A DNA stretch of 27,240 nt from JAJFFW01 sp963922595 (GTDB taxonomy: Bacteria > Pseudomonadota > Alphaproteobacteria > Caulobacterales > Parvularculaceae), in assembly GCA_963922595.1 (NCBI GenBank), contig CAWUIM010000043.1, positions 1 to 27,240 on the forward strand, given 5' to 3'. The notes beneath the pieces were generated by a model. The model made no database searches. It was not told the DNA's origin and saw nothing but the letters and a program-made list of their open reading frames with translations. Positions 1-9,867 of the stretch are shown here, in pieces. Made by a program: the position numbers and the translations under genes. The number at the start of each line of letters is the position of its first letter. Position 1 is the stretch's first letter.

Positions 1-1
1 G

Positions 2-130
2 GCCCTGACTCACGCGCTGGCCGACCGGATGGGCGCCACTGTGGACGAGCCGTCGTTCGCATTCGATCCGGTTGGCGCCGCAGCGGTTCGAGTTGGCGGA
101 TCGATAAATCCGGAGCCGCAAAAAGAATGA
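2..130 (+). CDS. C-terminal end of an unidentified protein (partial)
   Basis: The second frame is open from the window edge to a TGA at 128-130 and encodes 42 residues ending in NPEPQKE. Its stop overlaps the ATG of the next gene in an ATGA arrangement, the usual sign of translational coupling between genes of one operon. The composition is protein-like (ALADRMGATVDEPSFAFDP), whereas the competing first frame is arginine-rich. Too little remains to name a family, and the gene begins outside the window. Inference: it is cotranscribed with the following phosphodiester glycosidase gene. Confidence 0.55.
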   Translation, partial: ALTHALADRMGATVDEPSFAFDPVGAAAVRVGGSINPEPQKE

Positions 131-870
131 TGATCAAACTATTGGCTGTCGGCGCCGCACTGGCTTCAGCGTATGCGGAAGATCAGGACGAAGCAAAGTC
201 GTGCGATACGATCACATTTGAAAGGGTCGATTACCTCGTCTGTCAGTTTGACCCATCCCGCGCAGATATCCGCCTCTTTCACGGCGATGATCAGGACGAC
301 GCCTTTCGTCACTTCAACCGCCTTAATGCGCATCTTGCACGCAAGGACGAACGGCTGGTCTTCGCGATGAACGCCGGCATGTATAATCGTGCGCGAGATC
401 CGATCGGGCTTTATATCGATGAGCGCGGTCAGAAAAAGTCGGCCAACACGAATGACGGTCCCGGCAATTTCCACCTGAAGCCGAACGGCGTCTTCTATGT
501 GACTGACAAAGGCGCGGGCGTTGAGGAAACGGAGACATTCGTCAAGGCAGGGCGGCGCGTTCAGTACGCCACGCAATCGGGTCCGATGCTTGTTATTGAA
601 GGCGCCTTACATCCCAAGCTCCTGAAAAACTCGGATTCGCGCAAACGGCGAAACGGGGTCGGCGTCACATCGGGAGGCGAAGTGGTTTTCGTGCTTGCCG
701 ATGACCCCGTGAATTTTCATACGTTCGCCCGCTTTTTCCGCGATGGGTTGAAGACGCCGAACGCGCTCTTCCTCGACGGCACAATTTCACGGATTTTCGC
801 GCCGGAATTGGGCCGCAACGACCCCGGCGTGCCCATGGGGCCGATTGTGGGCGTCGTCTCAGACAAATAG
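127..870 (+). CDS. Exported phosphodiester glycosidase family protein (DUF2233/NAGPA-like)
   Basis: A 247-residue protein with a short hydrophobic N-terminus (about residues 2-18, LLAVGAALASAYA) that looks like a signal peptide, so a periplasmic location is likely. The body has the features of the DUF2233/NAGPA domain: FAMNAGMY followed by PIGLYIDERG, then GPGNFHLKPNGVFY, ATQSGPMLVI, RRNGVGV, VNFHTFARFFRDGL and NALFLDGTIS. Characterised relatives cleave phosphodiester-linked sugars (human NAGPA removes N-acetylglucosamine from mannose-6-phosphate); the bacterial YigE-like members have no settled substrate. Two ATG codons lie in tandem at 127 and 130, and the first overlaps the upstream stop. 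The family call is strong, the substrate unknown. Confidence 0.85.
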   Translation: MMIKLLAVGAALASAYAEDQDEAKSCDTITFERVDYLVCQFDPSRADIRLFHGDDQDDAFRHFNRLNAHLARKDERLVFAMNAGMYNRARDPIGLYIDERGQKKSANTNDGPGNFHLKPNGVFYVTDKGAGVEETETFVKAGRRVQYATQSGPMLVIEGALHPKLLKNSDSRKRRNGVGVTSGGEVVFVLADDPVNFHTFARFFRDGLKTPNALFLDGTISRIFAPELGRNDPGVPMGPIVGVVSDK

Positions 871-926
871 GCGAACCACGCGTCGGCGCGTTGCCGAGCG
901 CCGCGGCTTCGGTTACCACCGAAAAT

Positions 927-2432
927 ATGAGTAAGAACAAGAAAACGCCGAAGCCGAAGGCGCGGGTCCCGCGCGGATTTCGCGATCGCCTGGGCGCGGA
1001 AATCATCGCCGAGCGCGACATGCTGGCGCGTATATCAAAAGTCTATGAAGCGCACGGGTTCGATCCGCTTGAGACGTCCGCCTTTGAATACACTGATGCG
1101 CTCGGCAAATTCCTGCCCGACGTGGACCGGCCAGGGCAGGGCGTTTTCTCGCTGCAGGATGACGACGATCAGTGGATGAGCCTGCGGTATGATCTGACAG
1201 CGCCGCTCGCGCGCTTCGTGGCCGAAAACTATGACGGACTGCCGAAGCCATTTCGCCGTTATGCGGTCGGTTCTGTATGGCGGAACGAAAAACCGGGTCC
1301 GGGGCGTTTCCGCCAGTTCACGCAGTGCGACGCCGACACGGTGGGCGCGCCAGCACCATATGCGGACGCTGAGATGTGCGCGCTATTTGGCGACGTGATT
1401 GAAGCGGCGGGTATCGCGAGGGGCGATTACCGCATTAGTGTCAGTAACCGGAAGATCGTCGATGGGCTGTTTGAGAAACTGTCAATGGACCGGGAGGACC
1501 AGGCGGAAACACGTCTCACCGTGATGCGCTCCATGGACAAGTTCGACAAGTTCGGCGAAGAGGGCGTGGCGCTCTTGTTGGGCCCCGGCCGAAAAGACGA
1601 AAGCGGCGACTTCACAGACGGAGCCGGCCTTGATGACGGGGCGATCGGCGTCATTCTTGATTTTCTCCGTGCAGGCGCCAACGCAATTGATGGGATGGCC
1701 GAGGAGGACAGCGCGCGCTCGCTATACAAAATGGAAGAAGTACTGGGCGATACGCGCGCCGGCACGGAAGGTCTTCAGGAGCTCAACGGTATTCGCGCGA
1801 GCATTCCCGATTTTGAGGAGCGCGCCATCGTCTTCGATTGCGCCGTTATTCGCGGTCTTGAATATTATACCGGACCCGTCTTTGAAGCTGAGCTCACCTT
1901 TTCGGTGACGGACGCAAAAGGCCGCCCTGTGCGGATTGGATCCGTTGGCGGGGGCGGGCGGTACGATGGGCTCGTCAAGCGTTTCAAAGGCGTGGAAGTG
2001 CCTGCGGTCGGGATATCGGTCGGCGTCTCGCGCTTGCTGGCGGCGCTCGAATTAAAGCGCGGCGCCGCCACTCGGGAAGCCGGGCCCGTTGTTATTCTGT
2101 CATTGGAAAAAGACCAGATGGCGTCCTATCAGGCGATGGCGGCGGAGCTTCGCGCGGCCGGCGTGCGGGCGGAAGTCTATCTTGGCGGATCGAACTTCGC
2201 CAAGCAGCTCAAATATGCCGACAAGCGCGCCGCGCCGGTGGCGATTATTCAGGGAGAGGATGAACGCACGAACGGCGCCGTCACCATCAAAGACCTTGCC
2301 CTTGGCGCTGAGCTTTCAAAGAACATAGAAGACAACGCCGAATGGCGCGAGGCGAGGGCGGCCCAGACAACCGCGCCGCGCGAATCGCTCGTCGAAGCGG
2401 TGGCCGCCATTCTTAAGAGATATGAAGCTTGA
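927..2432 (+). CDS. hisS: Histidyl-tRNA synthetase, alphaproteobacterial type
   Basis: Charges tRNA-His with histidine in the cytoplasm. The 501-residue class II synthetase has an N-terminal PRGFRD (15-20), the motif 2 region with WRNEKPGPGRFRQF ending near residue 131 and continuing TQCDADTVG, the histidine-specific RGLEYYTGPVFEAEL from residue 309, and the motif 3 region GSVGGGGRYDGLV. A C-terminal anticodon-binding domain follows (VVILSLEKDQ, EVYLGGSNFAKQLKYAD). The RGLEYY signature argues against the regulatory paralogue HisZ. It is longer than the roughly 420-430 residues of the E. coli enzyme, and the motif 2 sequence resembles the divergent group known from Caulobacter. ATG 927 is preferred over an in-frame TTG at 891 because the lysine-rich MSKNKKTPK start is typical; no strong Shine-Dalgarno decides it. 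Confidence 0.95.
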   Translation: MSKNKKTPKPKARVPRGFRDRLGAEIIAERDMLARISKVYEAHGFDPLETSAFEYTDALGKFLPDVDRPGQGVFSLQDDDDQWMSLRYDLTAPLARFVAENYDGLPKPFRRYAVGSVWRNEKPGPGRFRQFTQCDADTVGAPAPYADAEMCALFGDVIEAAGIARGDYRISVSNRKIVDGLFEKLSMDREDQAETRLTVMRSMDKFDKFGEEGVALLLGPGRKDESGDFTDGAGLDDGAIGVILDFLRAGANAIDGMAEEDSARSLYKMEEVLGDTRAGTEGLQELNGIRASIPDFEERAIVFDCAVIRGLEYYTGPVFEAELTFSVTDAKGRPVRIGSVGGGGRYDGLVKRFKGVEVPAVGISVGVSRLLAALELKRGAATREAGPVVILSLEKDQMASYQAMAAELRAAGVRAEVYLGGSNFAKQLKYADKRAAPVAIIQGEDERTNGAVTIKDLALGAELSKNIEDNAEWREARAAQTTAPRESLVEAVAAILKRYEA

Positions 2433-2473
2433 TGCTGGCGCGTGTTGAATCAAAGAAAAATAGGAGGGGACCA

Positions 2474-3742
2474 ATGAAAATTCTTTTCGCAAGCGCGCTG
2501 TGCGCCAGCGTAATAACGGGCGCGGCATTAGCGCAATCAGAAGCCGAAGCGACGGATCGTTGGGCGCTAGAAGGCGCGGCTGATAACGAGGCCCGGCGCA
2601 TTCATGAAAAAATCCTGACGCTCGATACGCATGTGGATATCCCGTTGAATTTCGCGACGCACGATGTTGATCCGGGCGGTTTCACCAAGGCGCAGGTTGA
2701 TTTGCCGAAAATGCGCGTCGGCGGCCTCGATGCGGCGTTCTTTATTGTCTACACCCCGCAGGGCCCGCTCACCAATAAGGGTTTCGCCGACGCGCAGGAT
2801 ATCGCCCGTACACGGATTGACGCCATCGACCGGATGCTAAAGGCGTATCCGGATGATGTGGCGCTGGCGCGGAAAGCAAAAGACGTTGAGCGTTTACATA
2901 GCCGCGGCAAACGCGTCGCGCTTATCGGCATGGAGAACGCTTATCCGCTGGGCCCGACGGCGAACCAGGCCGAGTGGTGGCGCGATCGCGGTGTGCGCTA
3001 TACCGGCATAACGCATTTCGGGCACAATCAATTCGGCGACTCGTCCAATCCGAACGTCGCCGCAGGCGACGCGGATGAACGCCATGGGGGGCTCTCCGAT
3101 CTTGGCCGCGAACTGGTGCGCGAATTAAACCGGCTTGGTGTGATGGTGGATGTCTCGCACGCCGGCCGGAAAACAATGTTGCAAGCGACCGAGCTTTCTG
3201 CGGCGCCGATTATCGCCTCCCATTCCGGCGTCAAGGCGCTCGCTGACAGCCCTCGAAATCTCGATGATGAACAACTGCGCGCCCTCGCGGCGAACGGCGG
3301 CGTCGTTCAAATCGTCGCCCTTGATGTGTATTTGAAACCGTTGAACGCGGCGCAGGAAAAGTTCGTTGAAGACCTGCAAAAGGAACTCGGCCTGGAGACC
3401 CGCGAGAAACGCGCCGCTGCATTACCTTCAGTGATTGAGGTCTATCGAAAGCGTCTTGAAGGGCGGTGGGAAATTGAGCCGCGCGCAAGCGTCGCTGACT
3501 TTGTCGACCACATCGACCACGCCGTAAAGGTGGCGGGGATCGACCATGTGGGCGTCGCCTCGGACTTTGACGGCGGCGGCGGAATCGACGGCTGGGAGGA
3601 CGCCACCGAAACGCTCAATGTGACGCGTGAACTTGTTCGCCGCGGATATACGGAGCAAGACATCGAAAAAATCTGGGGCGGCAATCTCCTGCGTGTCATG
3701 CGCGCGGCCGAGAGCAAAGCCAAAGAGCTTGACAAGGTTTAG
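2474..3742 (+). CDS. Exported dipeptidase, peptidase family M19
   Basis: Zinc-dependent hydrolase of dipeptides (membrane/renal dipeptidase family), predicted periplasmic: residues 1-20 form a signal peptide ending ALA before QS. Family features in order are the HxD metal motif in LDTHVDIP (H53, D55), the bridging Glu in GMENAYPLG (E154), THFGHNQFGDSSN, VDVSHAGRKTM (H229), IIASHSGVKAL (H250), the RN of SPRNLDDEQL, and the Asp in VGVASDFDGGGG, with IWGGNLLRVM near the end. The 422-residue length is normal. Start 2474 is fixed by an excellent AGGAGGGG at 2462-2469; an upstream in-frame ATG at 2429 overlaps hisS and lacks such a site. The M20 peptidase gene follows after 9 bases and shares its transcript. 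Confidence 0.93.
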   Translation: MKILFASALCASVITGAALAQSEAEATDRWALEGAADNEARRIHEKILTLDTHVDIPLNFATHDVDPGGFTKAQVDLPKMRVGGLDAAFFIVYTPQGPLTNKGFADAQDIARTRIDAIDRMLKAYPDDVALARKAKDVERLHSRGKRVALIGMENAYPLGPTANQAEWWRDRGVRYTGITHFGHNQFGDSSNPNVAAGDADERHGGLSDLGRELVRELNRLGVMVDVSHAGRKTMLQATELSAAPIIASHSGVKALADSPRNLDDEQLRALAANGGVVQIVALDVYLKPLNAAQEKFVEDLQKELGLETREKRAAALPSVIEVYRKRLEGRWEIEPRASVADFVDHIDHAVKVAGIDHVGVASDFDGGGGIDGWEDATETLNVTRELVRRGYTEQDIEKIWGGNLLRVMRAAESKAKELDKV

Positions 3743-3751
3743 GAGCGTCGT

Positions 3752-5059
3752 ATGCGGAAAGCGATCCATTTCGGCGTCGCGTGGCTGGCCGCTATCGCCG
3801 CCACGCCGCTTTGCGCTGAAAATCCGAAGTTGCAGCTCAGCGCAGAGGAAACGGCGATTGCGCGCGCCGCTGAGGCGAACGCTGAGGACGCGATTGGTTT
3901 TCTGGAGACAACCGTCAACATAAACTCCGGCACCATGAACCATAAAGGCGTCCGTGCGGTTGGCGATGTCTATGGCGCCGCATTCAAAGAGCTGGGGTTT
4001 GAGATAGCGTGGATCGATCAGGCCGAAGTAAACCGCGGCGGGCATCTCGTGGCGCGCCGCAACGGCGCTGGCAAAAACCTTTTACTCATCGGTCATCTGG
4101 ATACTGTCTTTCCCGTCGACAGTCCCGTTCAGAAGTTCAAACGCGATGGCGACACCATCACCGGGCCTGGCGTTAATGACATGAAAGGCGGCAACGCTGT
4201 CGTTGTTTACGCCTTAAAGGCGCTCGACGAGGCTGGCGCGCTCGACGGCAAATCGGTGACCGTCTTTTTCACTGGTGATGAAGAAAAGACCGGAAAGCCG
4301 ATCTCCGTCTCACGCAAGCATCTTATCGAGGAAGCCAAAAAAGCAGACATCGCGCTTAATTTCGAAGGCGGCCGCAAGGGCCTCGCTGTGACGTCGCGGC
4401 GCGGTGCTTCGGGCTGGCGGTTGACCACCACGGGCCGGCGGCGCCACTCAAGCGGCATTTTCCGCGAGGATGTGGGCGCCGGCGCAGTGTTTGAAGCATC
4501 TCGTATTTTGGCCGCCTTCTACGATGAGCTAAGCGGCGAAGAATATCTTACCTTCAATCCGGGTGTCATCGTCGGCGGTACCGATGTTAGCTACGACCCC
4601 GAGGCGAATGACGGCGAAGCGTTTGGAAAAACGAATGTGGTGGCGCAGAAAGTAGTCGTTGACGGCGGTTTGCGGTTTATCTCTGAGGAACAAAAAGAAG
4701 AGGCGCGCACTCGGATGCGCGCGATCGTCGATCGAAACCTGCCCCATACCGACGCTGAAATAACATTCACCGACGCCTATCCGGCGATGTCGCCCACGGC
4801 AGAAAACGCGGCCTTGTTGAGCGTCTATTCAAGCGTCAGCGAAGATCTGGGATTCGGTCTCGTTGAGGCGAATGACCCGGCGCGCCGCGGCGCCGCCGAT
4901 ATTTCGTTCGCCGCGCCGCACACGCCGCAATCAATGGATGGACTTGGTGTTACCGGCGAGGGCGCGCACACGCCGGAGGAATCGATGGACGCCGCCTCGC
5001 TAAAGGACGCAACCCTGCGAACCGCGATCCTGATCCATCGGCTGCTCGAGGCTGACTAA
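3752..5059 (+). CDS. Exported M20-family metallopeptidase (carboxypeptidase G2-like)
   Basis: Predicted di-zinc exopeptidase or amidohydrolase acting in the periplasm; residues 1-22 form a signal peptide ending in PLCA. Metal ligands and catalytic residues are visible: GHLDTVFP (H115, D117), GPGVNDMKGG (D143), FFTGDEEKTG (E177 general base, E178), NFEGGR (E205) and a C-terminal His in GEGAHTPEE (H406). The dimerisation or lid insert lies between roughly 215 and 330. Its ribosome site (AGGAG, 3741-3745) overlaps the stop of the M19 gene, so the two peptidases are very probably cotranscribed and act on imported or surface peptides. The stop overlaps the stop of the convergent DsrE-like gene. 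The substrate cannot be assigned. Confidence 0.92.
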   Translation: MRKAIHFGVAWLAAIAATPLCAENPKLQLSAEETAIARAAEANAEDAIGFLETTVNINSGTMNHKGVRAVGDVYGAAFKELGFEIAWIDQAEVNRGGHLVARRNGAGKNLLLIGHLDTVFPVDSPVQKFKRDGDTITGPGVNDMKGGNAVVVYALKALDEAGALDGKSVTVFFTGDEEKTGKPISVSRKHLIEEAKKADIALNFEGGRKGLAVTSRRGASGWRLTTTGRRRHSSGIFREDVGAGAVFEASRILAAFYDELSGEEYLTFNPGVIVGGTDVSYDPEANDGEAFGKTNVVAQKVVVDGGLRFISEEQKEEARTRMRAIVDRNLPHTDAEITFTDAYPAMSPTAENAALLSVYSSVSEDLGFGLVEANDPARRGAADISFAAPHTPQSMDGLGVTGEGAHTPEESMDAASLKDATLRTAILIHRLLEAD

Positions 5060-5562
5060 AACGGGTTCAGTGAATAGCCTTCCGCGTCAAGCAGTGAATG
5101 CGCCGTCATCGCAGACAACGACATTTCGACGCCCGGCGTCAGGTCTTCTGCTCTTACGCCATACCATGCCGCGCTTTGGCCGCATACGAAGAATTTGACG
5201 CCCTTTTCTGAAAGCGCCTTGATCAAGCCGGCGTTCTTTTCGTCAGCGCGCGTCATGTTCTTGACAGCCCCGCCATGGATCACCATCGCCAGGTTAATCT
5301 TTTCCGGCGGCACGCCCGCGGCGACGTGCATGTTGATGAAGCGCGCCGCGCTATCAAGGTTGCGATTAATCTCACCCTCGCCGGCGGGCTTGGCGAGGTC
5401 GAAGCGGATTTTGAACGCGGCGTCCGCCGGGATTGGGGCTGCGCCCGGAACGTCGGCGATTTTGCCATAAGCAGGGATCGCGGCGCCTGCTTTAAAGGCT
5501 TCTTCGCCCACGGCGGCTTGTGCCGCAATGCCGAGAAACAGCAAGGTAAGAATGGCGCGCAT
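5056..5562 (-). CDS. Exported DsrE/DUF1791-like protein
   Basis: A 168-residue protein with a signal peptide (MRAILTLLFLGIAAQAAVGE). The C-terminal half matches the DsrE-like fold: INLAMVIHGGAVKNM, LIKALSEKGVKFFVCGQSAA, then AEDLTPGVEMSLSAMTAHSLL. It has a single Cys in FFVCGQSA where DsrE-type proteins often carry one. DsrE relatives handle persulfide sulfur, but most exported DUF1791 members are uncharacterised, so sulfur chemistry is only a possibility. Start 5562 is chosen because GAGGAG (5574-5569) stands 6 bases upstream; the ATG at 5568 would abut this site. It lies 53 bases downstream of a small membrane protein gene on the same strand and converges on the M20 peptidase gene with a 4-base stop overlap. 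Confidence 0.85.
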   Translation of the reverse strand: MRAILTLLFLGIAAQAAVGEEAFKAGAAIPAYGKIADVPGAAPIPADAAFKIRFDLAKPAGEGEINRNLDSAARFINMHVAAGVPPEKINLAMVIHGGAVKNMTRADEKNAGLIKALSEKGVKFFVCGQSAAWYGVRAEDLTPGVEMSLSAMTAHSLLDAEGYSLNPF

Positions 5563-5615
5563 CGTCATCTCCTCGTGAATGTGGTGAGCGGAACGTAGCG
5601 AAGCGCAGCCGTTAT

Positions 5616-5825
5616 TTAAAGCGCGGATTGCACGGCCTCGGTTTCTCGCGTGGGCTGTGCGTCCGGCGCTGGCGCAAATTCCGCGCCGAGAAAATAAGGC
5701 CAGACAAGCAACGCAAGAACGCCCTTCCAGAAGCTCAGTTTGAGATAGCCGATCGAAAAGAGCCACCCGATGAACCAGAAAAGCCCCAGGTCGCTATGTT
5801 GTTCGATTTTCACGCGATCAGACAT
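5616..5825 (-). CDS. Small conserved-looking membrane protein, function unknown
   Basis: A 69-residue protein with a soluble charged start (MSDRVKIEQHSD), one hydrophobic segment around residues 13-28 (LGLFWFIGWLFSIGYL), a second around 34-48 (GVLALLVWPYFLG) and a polar tail. A canonical AGGAGG (complement of 5833-5838) sits 7 bases before the ATG, which supports real expression. The pattern of aromatic residues and the WPYFLG ending recall small uncharacterised proteins of alphaproteobacteria. It precedes the DsrE-like gene and probably shares its promoter, in the region divergent from the thiamine operon. Confidence 0.7.
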   Translation of the reverse strand: MSDRVKIEQHSDLGLFWFIGWLFSIGYLKLSFWKGVLALLVWPYFLGAEFAPAPDAQPTRETEAVQSAL

Positions 5826-5884
5826 GGCGCCGCCTCCTGTTGTTTCCCGTGCGATAGCATGGCCCGATCACGGCGCTCAGTGAT

Positions 5885-5914
5885 CCCGATCAACATCGGG
5901 CCCGCTTGCGGCCC
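5885..5914 (+). other. Two mutually exclusive hairpins upstream of the riboswitch
   Basis: CCCGAT (5885-5890) pairs perfectly with ATCGGG (5895-5900) across a CAAC loop. GGGCC (5898-5902) can instead pair with GGCCC (5910-5914) across CGCTTGC. The two stems share 5898-5900, so only one can form. They lie about 27 bases before the TPP aptamer. They could be the 5' end of its leader, or a weak transcription stop without a T-run for the opposite strand. No promoter hexamers could be placed with confidence. Confidence 0.3.
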
Positions 5915-5940
5915 GTCCGGCCATTTGCTACCAAGGGCCA

Positions 5941-6033
5941 TTCCGAGGGGCGCGGGCGTCACCCGCTGAGATCGCGTTTTGTCATGCGAGCACCCTTTGA
6001 ACCTGATCGGTTAAGACCGGCGAAGGGACGGAG
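5941..6033 (+). promoter_or_regulatory. TPP (THI-box) riboswitch
   Basis: All conserved pieces of the thiamine pyrophosphate aptamer are present in order: GAGGGG (5945-5950), a CGGG/CCCG hairpin, CTGAGA (5966-5971), an extra TCGC/GCGA stem at 5972-5989, CACCCTTTGAACCTGATC (5991-6008), the hairpin GGTTAAGACC and GCGAAGGGA (6020-6028). The closing stem P1 pairs TTCCG (5941-5945) with CGGAG (6029-6033). That 3' strand is the Shine-Dalgarno of the gene starting at 6039. Known aptamers bind TPP and repress thiamine genes; here sequestration of the ribosome site by ligand-stabilised P1 is directly suggested. No terminator fits between aptamer and start codon. Confidence 0.95.
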
Positions 6034-6038
6034 AATTG

Positions 6039-6878
6039 ATGAGACAAATTTTCATACTGGCAAGCGTTCTTGTTTCCATGGCGAGTGCGTCGAATGCTCA
6101 TGACCCTGAGATGGGGCGAGCGACGGCGATCCTGAACGAAGGCGTCATCGTTGAACAAGGCGGCGTCAAAATCTTGTTCGATCCAATCTATGATAACGGG
6201 TTCAACGCTTTTCCGGAACAAAGCGAGGCGCTTAAGCACGCCATAATTGAAGGCGCGCCGCCTTATGACGGCGTCGACGCCATTTTCGTGAGCCACTTTC
6301 ACGGTGATCATTTTTCAACGCCGAACATGTTGCGCCTCATGAAGGCGCAATCCAAGGTTCGGCTTTATGCGCCCGCGCAAGCTGTTGAGGCCATGAAGGC
6401 GAATGAAAACTGGACGCCGGAAATCGCGAATAGGGTAGAGGCAATTGATCTCAAGACAGGGGAAGCGCCGGTCGCTTTCATGCTGGGTGAGACAAAAATT
6501 GAAGCAATCCGCACCCCCCATATTGGGTGGCCTAACGACCATTTACAGGTTGAAAATATCACTTTCCGCGTATCGCTTGCGGGCGGCGCGCGTGTAATGC
6601 ATATGGGCGACGCCGATTCCGCCAAAGAGCATTTTTCACCGTATCATGAATTTTTTAGTAACGCCCGGACTCATCTTGGGTTCGTGCCTTTCTGGTTCTT
6701 CGACGGTCCGGAAAGCGTGACCTATCTGGATAAAGCCCTCAACATTCGTCATGCCGTTGGGATTCACACGCCAATTGAAGTTCCAGAAAGTCTCAAAAAA
6801 GCGCGCGAAGAGTATGGCGCTGACTACTTTTCGAAGTTGGGAGAGACCCGCTATGTTGGCGAAACGGAAAAGAATTAG
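6039..6878 (+). CDS. Exported MBL-fold metallo-hydrolase, first gene of the TPP-riboswitch operon
   Basis: A 279-residue protein with a signal peptide (MRQIFILASVLVSMASASNA, cut before HDP). It has a metallo-beta-lactamase fold: KILFDPIYD, then SHFHGDHF with zinc ligands H86, H88, D90 and H91, RTPHIGWP (H161), MHMGDAD (D191, bridging) and VGIHTP (H243). It resembles the UlaG-like group of soluble hydrolases, not true beta-lactamases. ATG 6039 follows GGAG (6030-6033) by 5 bases, and that site is inside the riboswitch P1 stem. Because thiC is the third gene of the unit, a role in processing or salvage of a thiamine-related compound in the periplasm is a reasonable inference, but no substrate can be read from the sequence. 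Confidence 0.88.
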   Translation: MRQIFILASVLVSMASASNAHDPEMGRATAILNEGVIVEQGGVKILFDPIYDNGFNAFPEQSEALKHAIIEGAPPYDGVDAIFVSHFHGDHFSTPNMLRLMKAQSKVRLYAPAQAVEAMKANENWTPEIANRVEAIDLKTGEAPVAFMLGETKIEAIRTPHIGWPNDHLQVENITFRVSLAGGARVMHMGDADSAKEHFSPYHEFFSNARTHLGFVPFWFFDGPESVTYLDKALNIRHAVGIHTPIEVPESLKKAREEYGADYFSKLGETRYVGETEKN

Positions 6879-6881
6879 CCT

Positions 6882-7117
6882 GTGCGTAAGGCTGTCTATC
6901 CACTCCTGGCGACGCCCATCGCGTTCACTATCGGGTTCTTCGCTTATGTGGCATTGGCCAACGACCCGGGATGTGGTTCGCTAGAGCCCGGCGCCTGTTT
7001 CGGATTTGGGCTCTTGATGATGATTGTAACGCCGTTCGTCCCTGTCGCTCTCATCGCACTTGTTGTCCTTGTTATCATCGACGTTAGAAAATCTAGGAAA
7101 AATCGGAAGTCTACCCC

Positions 7118-7121
<4 letters not shown>
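6882..7121 (+). CDS. Small two-helix membrane protein between the MBL hydrolase and thiC
   Basis: A 79-residue product starting at GTG 6882, three bases after the previous stop. Hydrophobic stretches cover about residues 5-26 and 42-67, separated by a loop with two cysteines (GCGSLEPGACFG), and a basic tail (DVRKSRKNRKSTP) follows. The stop overlaps the thiC start as ATGA (7118-7121), so translation is probably coupled. Its position places it under the TPP riboswitch. No family is recognised; it is too small for a transporter by itself but might be an accessory subunit or membrane partner of the exported hydrolase. Confidence 0.65.
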
Positions 7122-9013
<1,892 letters not shown>

Positions 9014-9141
9014 AGCGCTGCCCTGTCGGCTTCCAAGCAGGCCAGAAAACGAATTCGATAACTCAATCAGTGAGCGTGAATGGACTTGAGAAATAATAGC
9101 AGCGTTTACTAGGATCATGGCGAGAACCGGAAGGAAGGCGC

Positions 9142-9867
9142 ATGGTCCTTTTTGAAAGTCTGGTGGCGGCGCATGTGGTGACGGGGGCGACGGGGCTTGT
9201 CAGCCTGTGGGCGCCTGTCGTCACCAAGAAAGGGAGCCCGCGCCACCAATTCTGGGGGCGCGTCTTCGTCTTTGCGATGATCGCCACAGGCGCGATCGCC
9301 GTGGGCATCAGCCTGTGTTCGCTCTTTTATCCGCTCGAGACCCACACATTTTCTGACGACGTTCCCATGATCCGCGGCTTGTTCGGCTGGCTCATGCTTT
9401 ATCTCGGCGTCCTGACGGTGGCGCTCGCCTGGCACAGCTATGTGGCGGCGCGCCACAAGATGAATCGCGCCGCCTACGGAACCCGGACCAATCTTGCCCT
9501 GCAATTGGCGATGGGCGCGGCAGCAGCAAACTGCGCTGTGCAGGGACTATTGATCTCACAATATCTGATGGTGGGGATCGCCGTCCCCGGCCTCGTCGCC
9601 GCGACATTGAACAGCATCTATATTATGCAGGAAAATCCCCCGCCGCGCGAATGGCTCGTTCAACACTTCCGTAGCGGCATCGGCGCCGGGATTTCAGTTT
9701 ACACGGCTTTCTTCGCCTTCGGTGCGGTGAACACGATCCCTGCGCTCGCGTTCAATCCCATCTTGTGGGCGCTGCCGACCGTGCTCGGGGTCAGTTACAT
9801 GTTGAAGCATCAATTGCAGGTAAGACCGTTGCGGCGGCGCTCGCTCAGCGGCGAGAAAAGCGCTTAG
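9142..9867 (+). CDS. Polytopic membrane protein, DUF2306-like pattern
   Basis: A 241-residue, very hydrophobic protein with roughly six to seven predicted membrane segments (near 5-25, 38-58, 78-98, 117-150, 180-200 and 206-222). The start, with AHVVTGATGLVSLWAPVVTK then HQFWGRVFVFAM, resembles the His-rich first helices of DUF2306-type proteins, where KG..H...GR is recurrent; this is only a resemblance. A GGAAGGAAGG-type site precedes the ATG. The stop overlaps that of the convergent PEPxxWA-CTERM gene by four bases. The 128 bases after thiC hold no recognisable terminator or other element. Confidence 0.7.
   Translation: MVLFESLVAAHVVTGATGLVSLWAPVVTKKGSPRHQFWGRVFVFAMIATGAIAVGISLCSLFYPLETHTFSDDVPMIRGLFGWLMLYLGVLTVALAWHSYVAARHKMNRAAYGTRTNLALQLAMGAAAANCAVQGLLISQYLMVGIAVPGLVAATLNSIYIMQENPPPREWLVQHFRSGIGAGISVYTAFFAFGAVNTIPALAFNPILWALPTVLGVSYMLKHQLQVRPLRRRSLSGEKSA

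Noticed and set aside
891..926. TTG at 891 as the hisS start
   Set aside because: The 12 added residues do not resemble family N-termini, while ATG 927 gives the usual lysine-rich start.
927..2432. HisZ (ATP phosphoribosyltransferase regulatory subunit) instead of HisRS
   Set aside because: The histidine-specific RGLEYYTG motif and the anticodon-binding domain are present.
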